This document shows, piece by piece, positions 35,660 through 46,441 of a DNA stretch of 64,000 nt. Each line of letters starts with the position of its first letter. Position 1 is the stretch's first letter. The DNA is from Njordibacter sp905182035. Lineage in GTDB: Bacteria; Pseudomonadota; Gammaproteobacteria; Pseudomonadales; Balneatricaceae. Both the position numbers and the translations under genes were made by a program. The stretch is taken from contig NZ_CP159831.1 in NCBI RefSeq assembly GCF_047730075.1, forward strand, positions 434,001 to 498,000. The letters are read 5' to 3'. The notes beneath the pieces were generated by a model. The model did no database searches. It was not told the DNA's origin and was given only the letters and a program-made list of their open reading frames with translations.

Positions 35660-36075
35660 AACGCAATGCCACCCGGCAAGCGCTCACAACGAATTACTTG
35701 ATTAAAGAATGAGTCCTGACGTTAGTCAGTACTCATTGTTAAAAGCTGTCTGGCGTAAGCTGGACCTGCTCTTTAAAAAACTGGATTTGTGATATGGATT
35801 GATGACGTGGCCCCGAGCCACGGCATTGATCTTCGTCTAGACACGTCGTCACCAGCGGTCGTGTTTAGGCAAAAATGTTGCAGCGTCTTCTAGCGATCAC
35901 GTTGTAACAAAGTTTAGGTAAATACACGATCATCTGTTAATCAATTTCCAGGTGGTCGAATTTGTGTTTTATCGAGTGACTTATCCGAAGGCCCTCACTT
36001 TAGCGAGTTGAGGGTTTATCGTAAGCTTGATTGAAGGTAATTTGTCAGAATTACTGCGACCCTTTTGGGTTATAT
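35660..36075 (+). other. 16S-23S spacer without tRNA genes
   Basis: 416 bases. It holds the 3' arm of the 16S processing stem (35690-35706), a boxA-like motif near 35767, and GATTTGTGATAT near 35786 that is complementary to ATATCACAAAT upstream of 5S. Just before 23S, TTATATGGTCAAG pairs with CTTGACCATATAA after it. I searched by eye for tRNA-Ile, Ala and Glu signatures and found none; no T-loop GTTCRANYC element with a matching acceptor is present. Confidence 0.75.
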
Positions 36076-38964
<2,889 letters not shown>

Positions 38965-39130
38965 ATAACGCCAAAAGCGTTGTACAAGCTGGTACATAAG
39001 TACCCAGTACAAACCATTAGGTTTACGATAATACGACGGGTAAGCCCTCGATAAGCGCATTAGTGTAGTGCCTAAACTCAATATCACAAATTCATGGATG
39101 GTGATTTAACGATCTTCATTCACCCTTTTT

Positions 39131-39249
39131 TGCTTGGCGACCATAGCGAGATGGAACCACCTGACCCCATTCCGAACTCAGAAGTGAAACGTCTTAGCGC
39201 CGATGGTAGTGTGGGGTTTCCCCATGTGAGAGTAGGTCATCGCCAAGCT
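39131..39249 (+). rRNA. rrf: 5S ribosomal RNA
   Basis: 119 bases. Terminal helix TGCTTGGCG / CGCCAAGCT; central blocks CCACCTGACCCCATTCCGAA and GCGCCGATGGTAGTGTGGGG are nearly those of E. coli. Its 3' end is copied downstream in altered form (see the repeat at 39238-39578). Confidence 0.97.
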
Positions 39250-39363
39250 TCCCATTCAGTACTAAAGAGCCTCTAGCCCAAAAAGTTAGGGGTTTTTTAT
39301 TGGGCGCAGGAAAGCGATGAGTTACTCTCACATGGATAAAGACAGGGCAGCTACGCTGCCACA
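39238..39363 (+). repeat. 126-bp direct repeat, copy A (5S tail + terminator)
   Basis: Runs from the last 12 bases of 5S through the terminator to GCTGCCACA. Copy B at 39453-39578 is identical apart from two terminator bases. Each copy contains GCGATGA..TACTCTCACATGG, an inverted copy of the 5S 3' end, and the hairpin GGCAGC-TAC-GCTGCC. Confidence 0.9.
39270..39298 (+). terminator. rRNA operon terminator, first copy
   Basis: CCTCTA (39270-39275) pairs with TAGGGG (39287-39292), with one G-T pair, followed by six T residues. Confidence 0.8.
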
Positions 39364-39452
39364 AATCATGTGATAGTAGGGTGAGACTGGCGCAGTTGGC
39401 AAAGCACCGCTTTGCGCCACTCGAACGGCAGGGCCTGAGGCCCTGACCGGGC
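39364..39452 (+). repeat. Hairpin-rich segment between the two repeat copies
   Basis: 89 bases starting with a degenerate 5S tail (CATGTGATAGTAGG, 39368-39381). Two strong hairpins with 3-base loops follow: CAAAGC-ACC-GCTTTG (39399-39413), lying inside a larger TGGCG/CGCCA stem, and CAGGGCC-TGA-GGCCCTG (39429-39445). Then the CATCGCCAAGC of the 5S tail resumes. It looks like a small palindromic insertion into a duplicated 5S tail. Confidence 0.65.
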
Positions 39453-39578
39453 CATCGCCAAGCTTCCCATTCAGTACTAAAGAGCCTCTAGTCCAAAAAG
39501 CTAGGGGTTTTTTATTGGGCGCAGGAAAGCGATGAGTTACTCTCACATGGATAAAGACAGGGCAGCTACGCTGCCACA
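39453..39578 (+). repeat. 126-bp direct repeat, copy B
   Basis: Second copy, 215 bases downstream of copy A. The two substitutions fall in the terminator (C to T and T to C); one of them turns a G-T into a G-C pair. Confidence 0.9.
39485..39513 (+). terminator. rRNA operon terminator, second copy
   Basis: CCTCTAG (39485-39491) with CTAGGGG (39501-39507), followed by six T residues. Confidence 0.75.
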
Positions 39579-39597
39579 CACCGATCCAATATCACCC

Positions 39598-40932
39598 CTA
39601 CCTCTGCGACACACTATCGACGATGACTTGGGCATGGCCGTCCAATAGAGTAATTTTTAATGCTTGCTTAGCTTCAATCTGCCCTATCTTAGTAACCACC
39701 TGTGCCTGCATATTTTGCGTGACACTGTAACCGCGGGACAAAGTGTGCAGCGGGCTTAATTGGTTAAGCTGAGCCGCGAGTCCAGTGAACCTTTGTAAGC
39801 GCCGCTCAAAACTAGAGTGCTGAGCGGTTTTTAGTCGCTGTTTTAGCTGTATGGTATTTTTAATGTGGGCTTCAATGCCAGTACCTGGGCTAAGGTTAAT
39901 AAGCTTGCTGTGTTGTTGATCATAGGAAGACTTCTTAGCTTGAAGCTGCTTCAGGGAAGCTTGCTCTAGCCGTACTTGCAAGTGATCTAGGCGTTGGCTT
40001 TGATCGTTGAGTTTTTGTCCTGGGTGCTGTAACAGTGCACGAAGGCGAGATAAGTTAAGTTGTTGGTTCTGTAAATGCTTCTGCCACTGTTGCCCTAGTA
40101 GGCGTTCAAGTTGCTGTACACGATGCACTAATTCAGACTGATCTGCGCTGACCAATTCGGCAGCAGCTGACGGCGTAGGCATCCGGCAATCGGCCACAAA
40201 GTCGGCAATGGTGAAGTCAGTCTCGTGGCCCACTGCACTTACTGTTGGTATCCTGCTTGAGTAGATGGCCCGGGCAAGGTGCTCGTCGTTGTAGCTCCAG
40301 AGGTCTTCAATAGAGCCTCCTCCTCGGGTAAGAACGATAACATCATGTTGTCCCATAAGGTTGCACAGTTCAATGGCCGCTACGCTTTCGCTGGCCGCGT
40401 TCTGTCCTTGCACTGTTACTGGTAATAAGTCTACCGCTAAGCTCGGCATGCGCTGCTGTAATACCTTCAAAAAGTCATATATAGCAGCACCGTTTTCAGA
40501 ACTTATCACTGCAATGCGCTGGCAGTGCTTAGGTATGGCACGTTTATGCTGCTCATTAAAAAGACCTTCGTCGAGGAGCTTTTGTTTTAGGGCTAAAAAA
40601 GCCTGTTGCAAATTGCCGCTGCCAGCAAGTTGCATCTGTTCACCAATAAGCTGGTAGTCCCCTCTATCTGGATAAAGACTAACCTTGGCCTTAAAGTGAA
40701 CCAGGTCGCCTTCTTTGGGCTCGAATGGGCAGTATAAGTTCTTATTACGAAACATAGCGCAGCTTACTTGGCCATCCATGTCCTTTAAGCGAAAATACCA
40801 GTGACCAGAACGGGCCCGTGTAAAGCCAGAAATTTCACCGCTAACTGTGACAATACCAAAACGTGTTTCAAGCAAGTTCCTAGCGGCATGGTTAAGCTCG
40901 CTTACTTGCCAAATGCGTGGTGTGTCTGTCAT
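39598..40932 (-). CDS. xseA: Exodeoxyribonuclease VII large subunit
   Basis: Catalytic subunit of the single-strand exonuclease ExoVII. The N-terminal OB domain (RIWQVSELN...GEISGFTRARSGHWYF) is followed by the nuclease core with GGGSIEDLWSYNDE and SAVGHETDFTIADFVADCRMPTPSAAAEL, then a long coiled coil (about 270-380). 444 aa is normal. Divergent from guaB as in Pseudomonas; its stop lies 20 bases after the duplicated segment. Confidence 0.96.
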   Translation of the reverse strand: MTDTPRIWQVSELNHAARNLLETRFGIVTVSGEISGFTRARSGHWYFRLKDMDGQVSCAMFRNKNLYCPFEPKEGDLVHFKAKVSLYPDRGDYQLIGEQMQLAGSGNLQQAFLALKQKLLDEGLFNEQHKRAIPKHCQRIAVISSENGAAIYDFLKVLQQRMPSLAVDLLPVTVQGQNAASESVAAIELCNLMGQHDVIVLTRGGGSIEDLWSYNDEHLARAIYSSRIPTVSAVGHETDFTIADFVADCRMPTPSAAAELVSADQSELVHRVQQLERLLGQQWQKHLQNQQLNLSRLRALLQHPGQKLNDQSQRLDHLQVRLEQASLKQLQAKKSSYDQQHSKLINLSPGTGIEAHIKNTIQLKQRLKTAQHSSFERRLQRFTGLAAQLNQLSPLHTLSRGYSVTQNMQAQVVTKIGQIEAKQALKITLLDGHAQVIVDSVSQR

Positions 40933-41017
40933 AAGTAACTACTCTACAGTCTAGAAAACAAACTAAATCATACACTAAAATAATGTACAAAAGAGTGCCT
41001 AAAAAAACAGCTTATAG

Positions 41018-41047
41018 TGGTCAAAAGGGCCTTTGTTCCGGTATAAT
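41018..41047 (+). promoter_or_regulatory. Putative guaB promoter
   Basis: TATAAT at 41042-41047 with a weak -35 TGGTCA (41018-41023) and a GGCG discriminator, 38 bases before guaB. The spacing is 18. Confidence 0.5.
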
Positions 41048-41084
41048 ATGGCGTTTCCTTTAACCATTCAAAAAGGACGCACCT

Positions 41085-42554
41085 ATGCTACGACTTGCCG
41101 AAGAAGCGCTCACATTTGATGACGTACTCTTAGTACCTGGCTATTCAGAGGTGCTGCCGAAAGATGTCCAGTTACAAACCCGCATTGCCCGCGACTTACC
41201 CTTAAATATACCTCTCGTTTCTGCCGCTATGGATACTGTGACCGAGGCGCGTCTTGCTATTGCCATGGCCCAAGAAGGTGGTATTGGTATTGTTCACAAA
41301 AACCTTACTATTGCAGAGCAAGCCGAGCAAGTTCGGCGCGTTAAAAAGCACGAAAGTGGCGTGGTTCAAGACCCAGTCACTTGTTCATCTGACATGACTG
41401 TAGGTGACCTGCAAAGCCTAGCTGCCCAAACCGGATTTTCTGGTTTTCCTGTGGTGGATAATGGCCAATTGGTAGGGATTGTTACTAGTCGCGACATGCG
41501 TTTTGAAAACCATGTTGATGCACGCGTTGACACTATCATGACCACTAAGGAAAATTTAGTCACCGTAGAACCTGGTGCAGATCAGGATACGGTACGTAAC
41601 TTATTACGTAAACACCGTATTGAACGTGTATTAGTAGTGGGTGATGATTTCACTCTGCAAGGCATGATGACTGTTAAAGATATGTATCGTGCCAAAGCTT
41701 ATCCAAATGCCTGTAAAGATGCGCAAGGTAGTTTGCGGGTTGGAGCCGCAGTGGGCACGGGCGCAGAAACAGGAGACCGCGTCACTGCGTTGGTCGAGGC
41801 GGGGGTAGATTTAATTATCGTTGATACTGCCCATGGTCATTCTGCTGGCGTTATTGAGCGGGTTCGCTGGGTTAAGACTAACTTTCCACAAGTGCAAGTA
41901 GTTGGTGGCAATATTGCTACGGCAGCCGCCGCTGAAGCTTTGGCAGACGCAGGTGCAGATGGCGTTAAAGTAGGTATTGGCCCTGGCTCTATCTGTACCA
42001 CACGGATTGTTGCTGGTATTGGTGTTCCTCAAATCACTGCAGTTGCCAACGTGGCTGCGGCTATGACTCCTCGTGGCATTCCAGTTATAGCCGATGGTGG
42101 CGTGCGGTATTCTGGCGACTTGGCAAAAGCAATCGCTGCTGGTGCAAGCGTGGTTATGGCCGGCAGTTTACTTGCCGGTACCGATGAAGCACCAGGCGAA
42201 GTAGAACTATATCAAGGCCGTGCTTATAAAGCTTATCGCGGTATGGGTTCTATTGGCGCCATGGGCCAAAACCAAGGTTCTAGCGATCGCTATTTCCAAA
42301 GCACAGACGCTGGCGTAGAAAAGTTAGTACCTGAAGGTATTGAGGGGCGCGTAGCATGTAAGGGGCCAATGGCCGCTATCGTACATCAAATGATGGGTGG
42401 TTTACGCGCTAGCATGGGCTATACCGGCTGTATTGACATGGAACAAATGCGCACCATCCCAATCTTTACACGGATTACCAGTGCGGGTATGAGCGAAAGT
42501 CATGTGCATGACGTTACCATTACCAAAGAAGCACCTAATTATCGGGCTAAGTGA
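41085..42554 (+). CDS. guaB: Inosine-5'-monophosphate dehydrogenase
   Basis: Oxidises IMP to XMP, the committed step to GMP. TIM-barrel enzyme with two CBS domains (about residues 93-205). Catalytic Cys304 lies in GPGSICTTR, followed by the GVPQITA strand and the flap RGMGSIGAM. 489 aa is standard. Starts the guaB-guaA pair. Confidence 0.98.
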   Translation: MLRLAEEALTFDDVLLVPGYSEVLPKDVQLQTRIARDLPLNIPLVSAAMDTVTEARLAIAMAQEGGIGIVHKNLTIAEQAEQVRRVKKHESGVVQDPVTCSSDMTVGDLQSLAAQTGFSGFPVVDNGQLVGIVTSRDMRFENHVDARVDTIMTTKENLVTVEPGADQDTVRNLLRKHRIERVLVVGDDFTLQGMMTVKDMYRAKAYPNACKDAQGSLRVGAAVGTGAETGDRVTALVEAGVDLIIVDTAHGHSAGVIERVRWVKTNFPQVQVVGGNIATAAAAEALADAGADGVKVGIGPGSICTTRIVAGIGVPQITAVANVAAAMTPRGIPVIADGGVRYSGDLAKAIAAGASVVMAGSLLAGTDEAPGEVELYQGRAYKAYRGMGSIGAMGQNQGSSDRYFQSTDAGVEKLVPEGIEGRVACKGPMAAIVHQMMGGLRASMGYTGCIDMEQMRTIPIFTRITSAGMSESHVHDVTITKEAPNYRAK

Positions 42555-42646
42555 GCCGGGCTATATAATTGGCTTACGGCTTTAATTAATTTTGGTTGTG
42601 GAAACTCAAAGACAACTACAACTACAACCCACTCACGGAGTTACAC

Positions 42647-44221
42647 ATGATGCAGGATATCCACGCACAACGGATTCTCATCTTGGATTTTGGTTCACAA
42701 TATACGCAACTTATAGCCCGTCGTGTACGAGAAATTGGCGTTTATTGCGAAATTCGTGCTTATGACATGAAAGAACAAGCCATTCGTGAGTTTGCACCTA
42801 AAGGAATTATTCTTGCCGGCGGTCCAGAGTCTGTGACCGAAGTTGGTAGTCCTCGAGCACCAGAAATCGTCTTCCATATGGATATTCCTGTGTTAGGTAT
42901 TTGTTACGGTATGCAAACCATGGCCGAGCAGTTAGGTGGCAAGGTAAGTGCATCCGACCAGCGTGAATTTGGGTATGCTAGTGTGCAAGTAGAAACAACG
43001 GGCGCTTTGCTTAAAGGCATCCATGACGAAGTTGAAGCTGACGCATGCAGCCTTAATGTATGGATGAGCCACGGTGACAAGGTCACACAAATGCCAATAG
43101 ACTTTACCTGTATGGCCTCTACAGAAAGTGCGCCTATTGCAGGCATGAGCAACGAAGATAAACGCTTATACGGATTACAGTTCCACCCAGAAGTCACACA
43201 CACCAAACAAGGTGGCGCTATTCTGGAACGCTTCGTTAGTGAAATCTGCAACTGTGCAGGCCTCTGGACTGCTAGCAATATTATTGATGATGCTATTGCT
43301 ACGGTGCGTGAAAAAGTAGGGTCAGACACGGTATTACTTGGTCTTTCTGGAGGTGTAGATTCCTCTGTTGTTGCCGCTTTACTGCACAAGGCCATTGGTG
43401 ATCAGTTGGTGTGTGTATTTGTAGACAATGGTTTGTTACGTCTAAACGAAGGCGATCAGGTAATGAAGATGTTCGCTGACAACATGGGCGTGCGTGTTAT
43501 TCGTGTTGATGCACAAGAACTGTTCCTAGGTAATCTCAAGGGTGTATCAGACCCAGAAGCCAAACGTAAAGTTATTGGTAATACCTTCATCGATGTATTT
43601 GATGCGGAAGCAACTAAAATCACCAACGTTAAGTGGCTTGCTCAGGGCACTATTTATCCAGACGTCATAGAATCTGCCGCTGCAGAAACGGGTAAAGCCC
43701 ATGTCATTAAATCCCATCACAACGTGGGCGGTTTGCCAGATGATATGGCCTTTGAGTTAGTGGAACCATTACGTGAATTATTTAAAGATGAAGTTCGTAA
43801 AATTGGTTTAGAGTTAGGTTTACCTTACGACATGGTTTACCGTCATCCATTCCCAGGGCCAGGCCTTGGTGTGCGCATATTAGGCGAAGTGAAAGAAGAA
43901 TACGCTGACATTCTGCGTTTGGCTGATGCGATCTTCATGGAAGAATTACATGCTTCGGGTTGGTATCATAAAACCAGCCAAGCCTTTGTGGTATTCCTAC
44001 CCGTTAAATCCGTAGGTGTGGTGGGTGATGGTCGTCGTTATGAATGGGTAGTGAGCCTAAGGGCTGTGGAAACTATAGATTTTATGACTGCTCGTTGGGC
44101 CCACTTGCCTTATGAACTATTAGAAAAAGTGTCTGGACGAATCATTAACGAAATCTCTGGCATCTCCCGCGTTGCCTATGATGTTTCTAGTAAACCGCCA
44201 GCCACTATTGAGTGGGAATAA
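42647..44221 (+). CDS. guaA: GMP synthase (glutamine-hydrolysing)
   Basis: Amidates XMP to GMP. N-terminal glutaminase with Cys86 (GICYGMQ) and FHPEV; PP-loop LSGGVDSSV near 232; C-terminal dimerisation domain ending in TIEWE. I chose ATG 42647, six bases after GGAG (the next codon is also ATG), giving 524 aa; the frame is open to 42596. The last 12 bases (44210-44221) recur downstream, which identifies this 3' end as an integration site; the coding sequence itself stays intact. Confidence 0.98.
   Translation: MMQDIHAQRILILDFGSQYTQLIARRVREIGVYCEIRAYDMKEQAIREFAPKGIILAGGPESVTEVGSPRAPEIVFHMDIPVLGICYGMQTMAEQLGGKVSASDQREFGYASVQVETTGALLKGIHDEVEADACSLNVWMSHGDKVTQMPIDFTCMASTESAPIAGMSNEDKRLYGLQFHPEVTHTKQGGAILERFVSEICNCAGLWTASNIIDDAIATVREKVGSDTVLLGLSGGVDSSVVAALLHKAIGDQLVCVFVDNGLLRLNEGDQVMKMFADNMGVRVIRVDAQELFLGNLKGVSDPEAKRKVIGNTFIDVFDAEATKITNVKWLAQGTIYPDVIESAAAETGKAHVIKSHHNVGGLPDDMAFELVEPLRELFKDEVRKIGLELGLPYDMVYRHPFPGPGLGVRILGEVKEEYADILRLADAIFMEELHASGWYHKTSQAFVVFLPVKSVGVVGDGRRYEWVVSLRAVETIDFMTARWAHLPYELLEKVSGRIINEISGISRVAYDVSSKPPATIEWE
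44207..44221 (+). repeat. Attachment-site copy 1 at guaA 3' end
   Basis: ATTGAGTGGGAATAA. The 14 bases ATTGAGTGGGAATA recur at 44561, and GAGTGGGAATAA recurs at 52094. The 3' end of guaA is a known target of tyrosine recombinases carried by genomic islands. Confidence 0.75.
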
Positions 44222-44260
44222 CCTGAAAAATATAGTAAAATCAATGACTTATATAAAATT

Positions 44261-44458
44261 ATGATTTGTATCAAAACAGAAATTCCTCAGGAAATATGTG
44301 ATATTGATGATGAATTAAAAGCGATTTATCATAGTAAAGATACAATTTGTATATGGGTTTTTAAAACAAGAATTGATAGAAATAAATTTATGGACGAAAC
44401 TGCTGGAATGCTTAAAAATGATAGAGAAATGTATTTTGAATCTTTTTATAAAGTTTGA
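44261..44458 (+). CDS. AT-rich hypothetical protein, 65 aa
   Basis: A 65-aa frame in the left part of the island, between attachment copies 1 and 2. Its base composition is far more AT-rich than the flanking genes. It begins MICIKTEIPQEICDID, is charged and cysteine-containing, and has no membrane segment. No ribosome site is clear. I recognise no family; it may be a remnant of an earlier insertion. Confidence 0.35.
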   Translation: MICIKTEIPQEICDIDDELKAIYHSKDTICIWVFKTRIDRNKFMDETAGMLKNDREMYFESFYKV

Positions 44459-44470
44459 TGAAAACATCAA

Positions 44471-44515
44471 ACTTGCGAAGCACTTGAGAAGCACACTTGA
44501 GAAGCACTTGAGAAG
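44471..44515 (+). repeat. Short tandem repeats, ACTTGAGAAGC type
   Basis: About four head-to-tail units of ACTTG(A/C)GAAGC, two with an extra AC, directly after the 65-aa frame. Possibly recombinase arm sites or slippage products. Confidence 0.6.
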
Positions 44516-44533
44516 TTTTCAGAAAATACAATT

Positions 44534-44574
44534 AAATCAATGATTTACAAGACTGTTATCATTGAGTGGGAATA
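44534..44574 (+). repeat. Attachment-site copy 2
   Basis: ATTGAGTGGGAATA at 44561-44574 equals guaA 44207-44220. The arm AAATCAATGATTTA (44534-44547) matches AAATCAATGACTTA (44238-44251), which lies inside the island next to copy 1. Both core and arm are therefore duplicated. Confidence 0.7.
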
Positions 44575-45056
44575 GTTATTAACACGTAACTCGCTGACTT
44601 ATATGTATTAGTTTCTTAAAAAACATTCAAAAAACCTTCCTTTAAGTTAATACTCTTGAGCATTATTGGTCTTTTGCCGGCTATTGAAGAACAACACTAC
44701 TCTCCATTCCCTTTTGATTGACAACGCTAATCCCTGCATGGCGTCCCCAATTACTGCATCGGTAGTTTCGCTACGTTCGGCTGCCTTTCCAACGCTGGGC
44801 TTAAATATTTAGGCTCTTGTTGTTATAGGGAAGTCCTTGAAAATGCAAGAATACTGAATGTGTTGGATATTTCGAGGCTATAGCGCCAGTCAATATCACT
44901 GGCCATAGATGGCTCTAATTATCGGTAGCCATTACTTAATTCCAAGGTATGATTGAAGTCATCTACTAAGCCATAAAGACAATATACTATACAAGCCAGC
45001 AGGAAAAATGTTATTAATGAATAACTATATAACAAAATAATAAAAGAGTTAATTTA
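44575..45056 (+). other. Island gap before aprM, no gene seen
   Basis: 482 bases. I find no frame with plausible start and composition on either strand, only short broken pieces. It should hold the promoter of the apr operon, but no convincing -35/-10 pair stands out; the last 60 bases are very AT-rich. Confidence 0.5.
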
Positions 45057-45899
45057 ATGTATAACATCAATCCTTTTGTCGAGCTTTCTGCCTCGATAGA
45101 CTCCACCATTATTCAAACTTATATTATAGTTATGGCGCTCCTAGTTGCCGGTGGTACTTTATTCGACATCGTGCATAAGAGGAGTGCTAAATACTTCTTT
45201 AATAATTGGCAGAAATCGAAGGCTAATGCAAAACATCAAGTCAGTGGTGGCAAGAAAGCTTCAGTGGCTATTCAAACAGCCATAGATGGTTTAACTTCTG
45301 CAGAGTTAGGTGACTGTAGTACGCGCCGACAACTTGCACACCTTCTAACGATGTATGGATTTATTGCATATGTAGCTGCTACGGCGATTATGGCGTTTGG
45401 CTATACAGACTCTGCCACGCCAGTGATTTTAGCAAATCTTTGGCACCTTGGTGCCCTGATGGTTAGTGTTGGTGGGTTCTGGTTCTGGTTTTTCATTCGG
45501 GTTGATGTTTCTTCAGAAGGAAATTCGCCATTCCGTTTAGTGAGGGCTGACCTGTTTGTTGTCTCGCTCACGTTGAGTACGACATTCGCTCTTGTCTGGG
45601 CCTATGCCCAAACAACTGGAAACGCCACTTGGGAAATTCTTTTCCTTGGCTTGTACATACTCACAACAACTGTGTTGTTCGGATCAGTTCCCTGGTCCAA
45701 GTTTTCCCACATGTTCTTCAAGCCGGCTGCTGCCCTAGAGAAGAAAATGTCTGAGGCAAGCGGTGCACGCAATAACCTCCCTGAGCCTGTTGACCGGACC
45801 AATCCCGCGGTCCGCGATAGTCACTCCATGGAATTACTCAAGGATGCCCCCTTATCTATGGGACTTGGCATCAAGCGTGAAAAGCCTAGTCATTACTAG
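45057..45899 (+). CDS. aprM: Putative APS reductase membrane anchor, AprM-like
   Basis: 280-aa inner-membrane protein with five hydrophobic segments (about 18-38, 93-113, 122-145, 160-183, 188-210). Its long loop and tail are polar. Its place directly upstream of aprB-aprA is where sulfur oxidisers such as Allochromatium carry aprM, thought to link APS reductase to the quinone pool. It contains few histidines (notably in LWHLGAL and the RRQLAHLL stretch), so haem ligation of the NarI type is uncertain. An AAAGAG stretch precedes ATG 45057. The role is assigned mostly by context. Confidence 0.65.
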   Translation: MYNINPFVELSASIDSTIIQTYIIVMALLVAGGTLFDIVHKRSAKYFFNNWQKSKANAKHQVSGGKKASVAIQTAIDGLTSAELGDCSTRRQLAHLLTMYGFIAYVAATAIMAFGYTDSATPVILANLWHLGALMVSVGGFWFWFFIRVDVSSEGNSPFRLVRADLFVVSLTLSTTFALVWAYAQTTGNATWEILFLGLYILTTTVLFGSVPWSKFSHMFFKPAAALEKKMSEASGARNNLPEPVDRTNPAVRDSHSMELLKDAPLSMGLGIKREKPSHY

Positions 45900-45961
45900 G
45901 CCCACACCTTAAAGCATTCTAATTCAAATCTTCTAATTATATCACTGAGAGGAAATATATC

Positions 45962-46441
45962 ATGCCAACTTTTGTTTACATGACCCGGTGCGACGGCTGT
46001 GGGCATTGCGTAGATATTTGCCCATCTGACATCATGCACATCGATAAGACCAACCGCCGCGCTTACAATATTGAGCCCACACATTGTTGGGAATGTTTCT
46101 CTTGTGTAAAAGCCTGCCCTCAAAATGCCATTGACGTTCGGGGTTATGCAGACTTTTCCCCACTTGGGCATAGTGTCCGAGTGGACCGAGATGAGGACAA
46201 AGGAACCATAGCGTGGAGTGTGAAGTATAGAGACGGCAGGGAGAAGAGCTTTCTTTCTCCAATCACCACCAAGCCCTGGGGTAGTTGCACACCAAATCTT
46301 AAGGAAGTTGTGGGACCCACCCAAGAGCAGCGTGATGGCGAGTTATTGTTCAACGAACCGAAATATATCCGATTTGACGATGGAGGCCTCCACACACTGG
46401 AATCTAATGGTCTCACGTTGAAACAGGGAGTTTATTACTGA
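45962..46441 (+). CDS. aprB: Adenylylsulfate reductase beta subunit
   Basis: Iron-sulfur subunit of dissimilatory APS reductase, passing electrons between the AprA flavin and the membrane. Eight cysteines form two [4Fe-4S] sites: C10, C13, C16, C20 and C42, C45, C48, C52. The following tail wraps AprA (TKPWGSCTPN region). 159 aa is normal. GAGAGG lies nine bases before the start; its last base is shared with the aprA start. Confidence 0.96.
   Translation: MPTFVYMTRCDGCGHCVDICPSDIMHIDKTNRRAYNIEPTHCWECFSCVKACPQNAIDVRGYADFSPLGHSVRVDRDEDKGTIAWSVKYRDGREKSFLSPITTKPWGSCTPNLKEVVGPTQEQRDGELLFNEPKYIRFDDGGLHTLESNGLTLKQGVYY

Noticed and set aside
35660..36075. tRNA-Ile, tRNA-Ala or tRNA-Glu in the rRNA spacer
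   Set aside because: No acceptor stem with matching T-arm was found by eye; the stems seen are rRNA processing stems.
44575..45056. Decayed recombinase or transposase gene at the left of the apr island
   Set aside because: Translations on both strands break after short stretches and show no recognisable catalytic motif.
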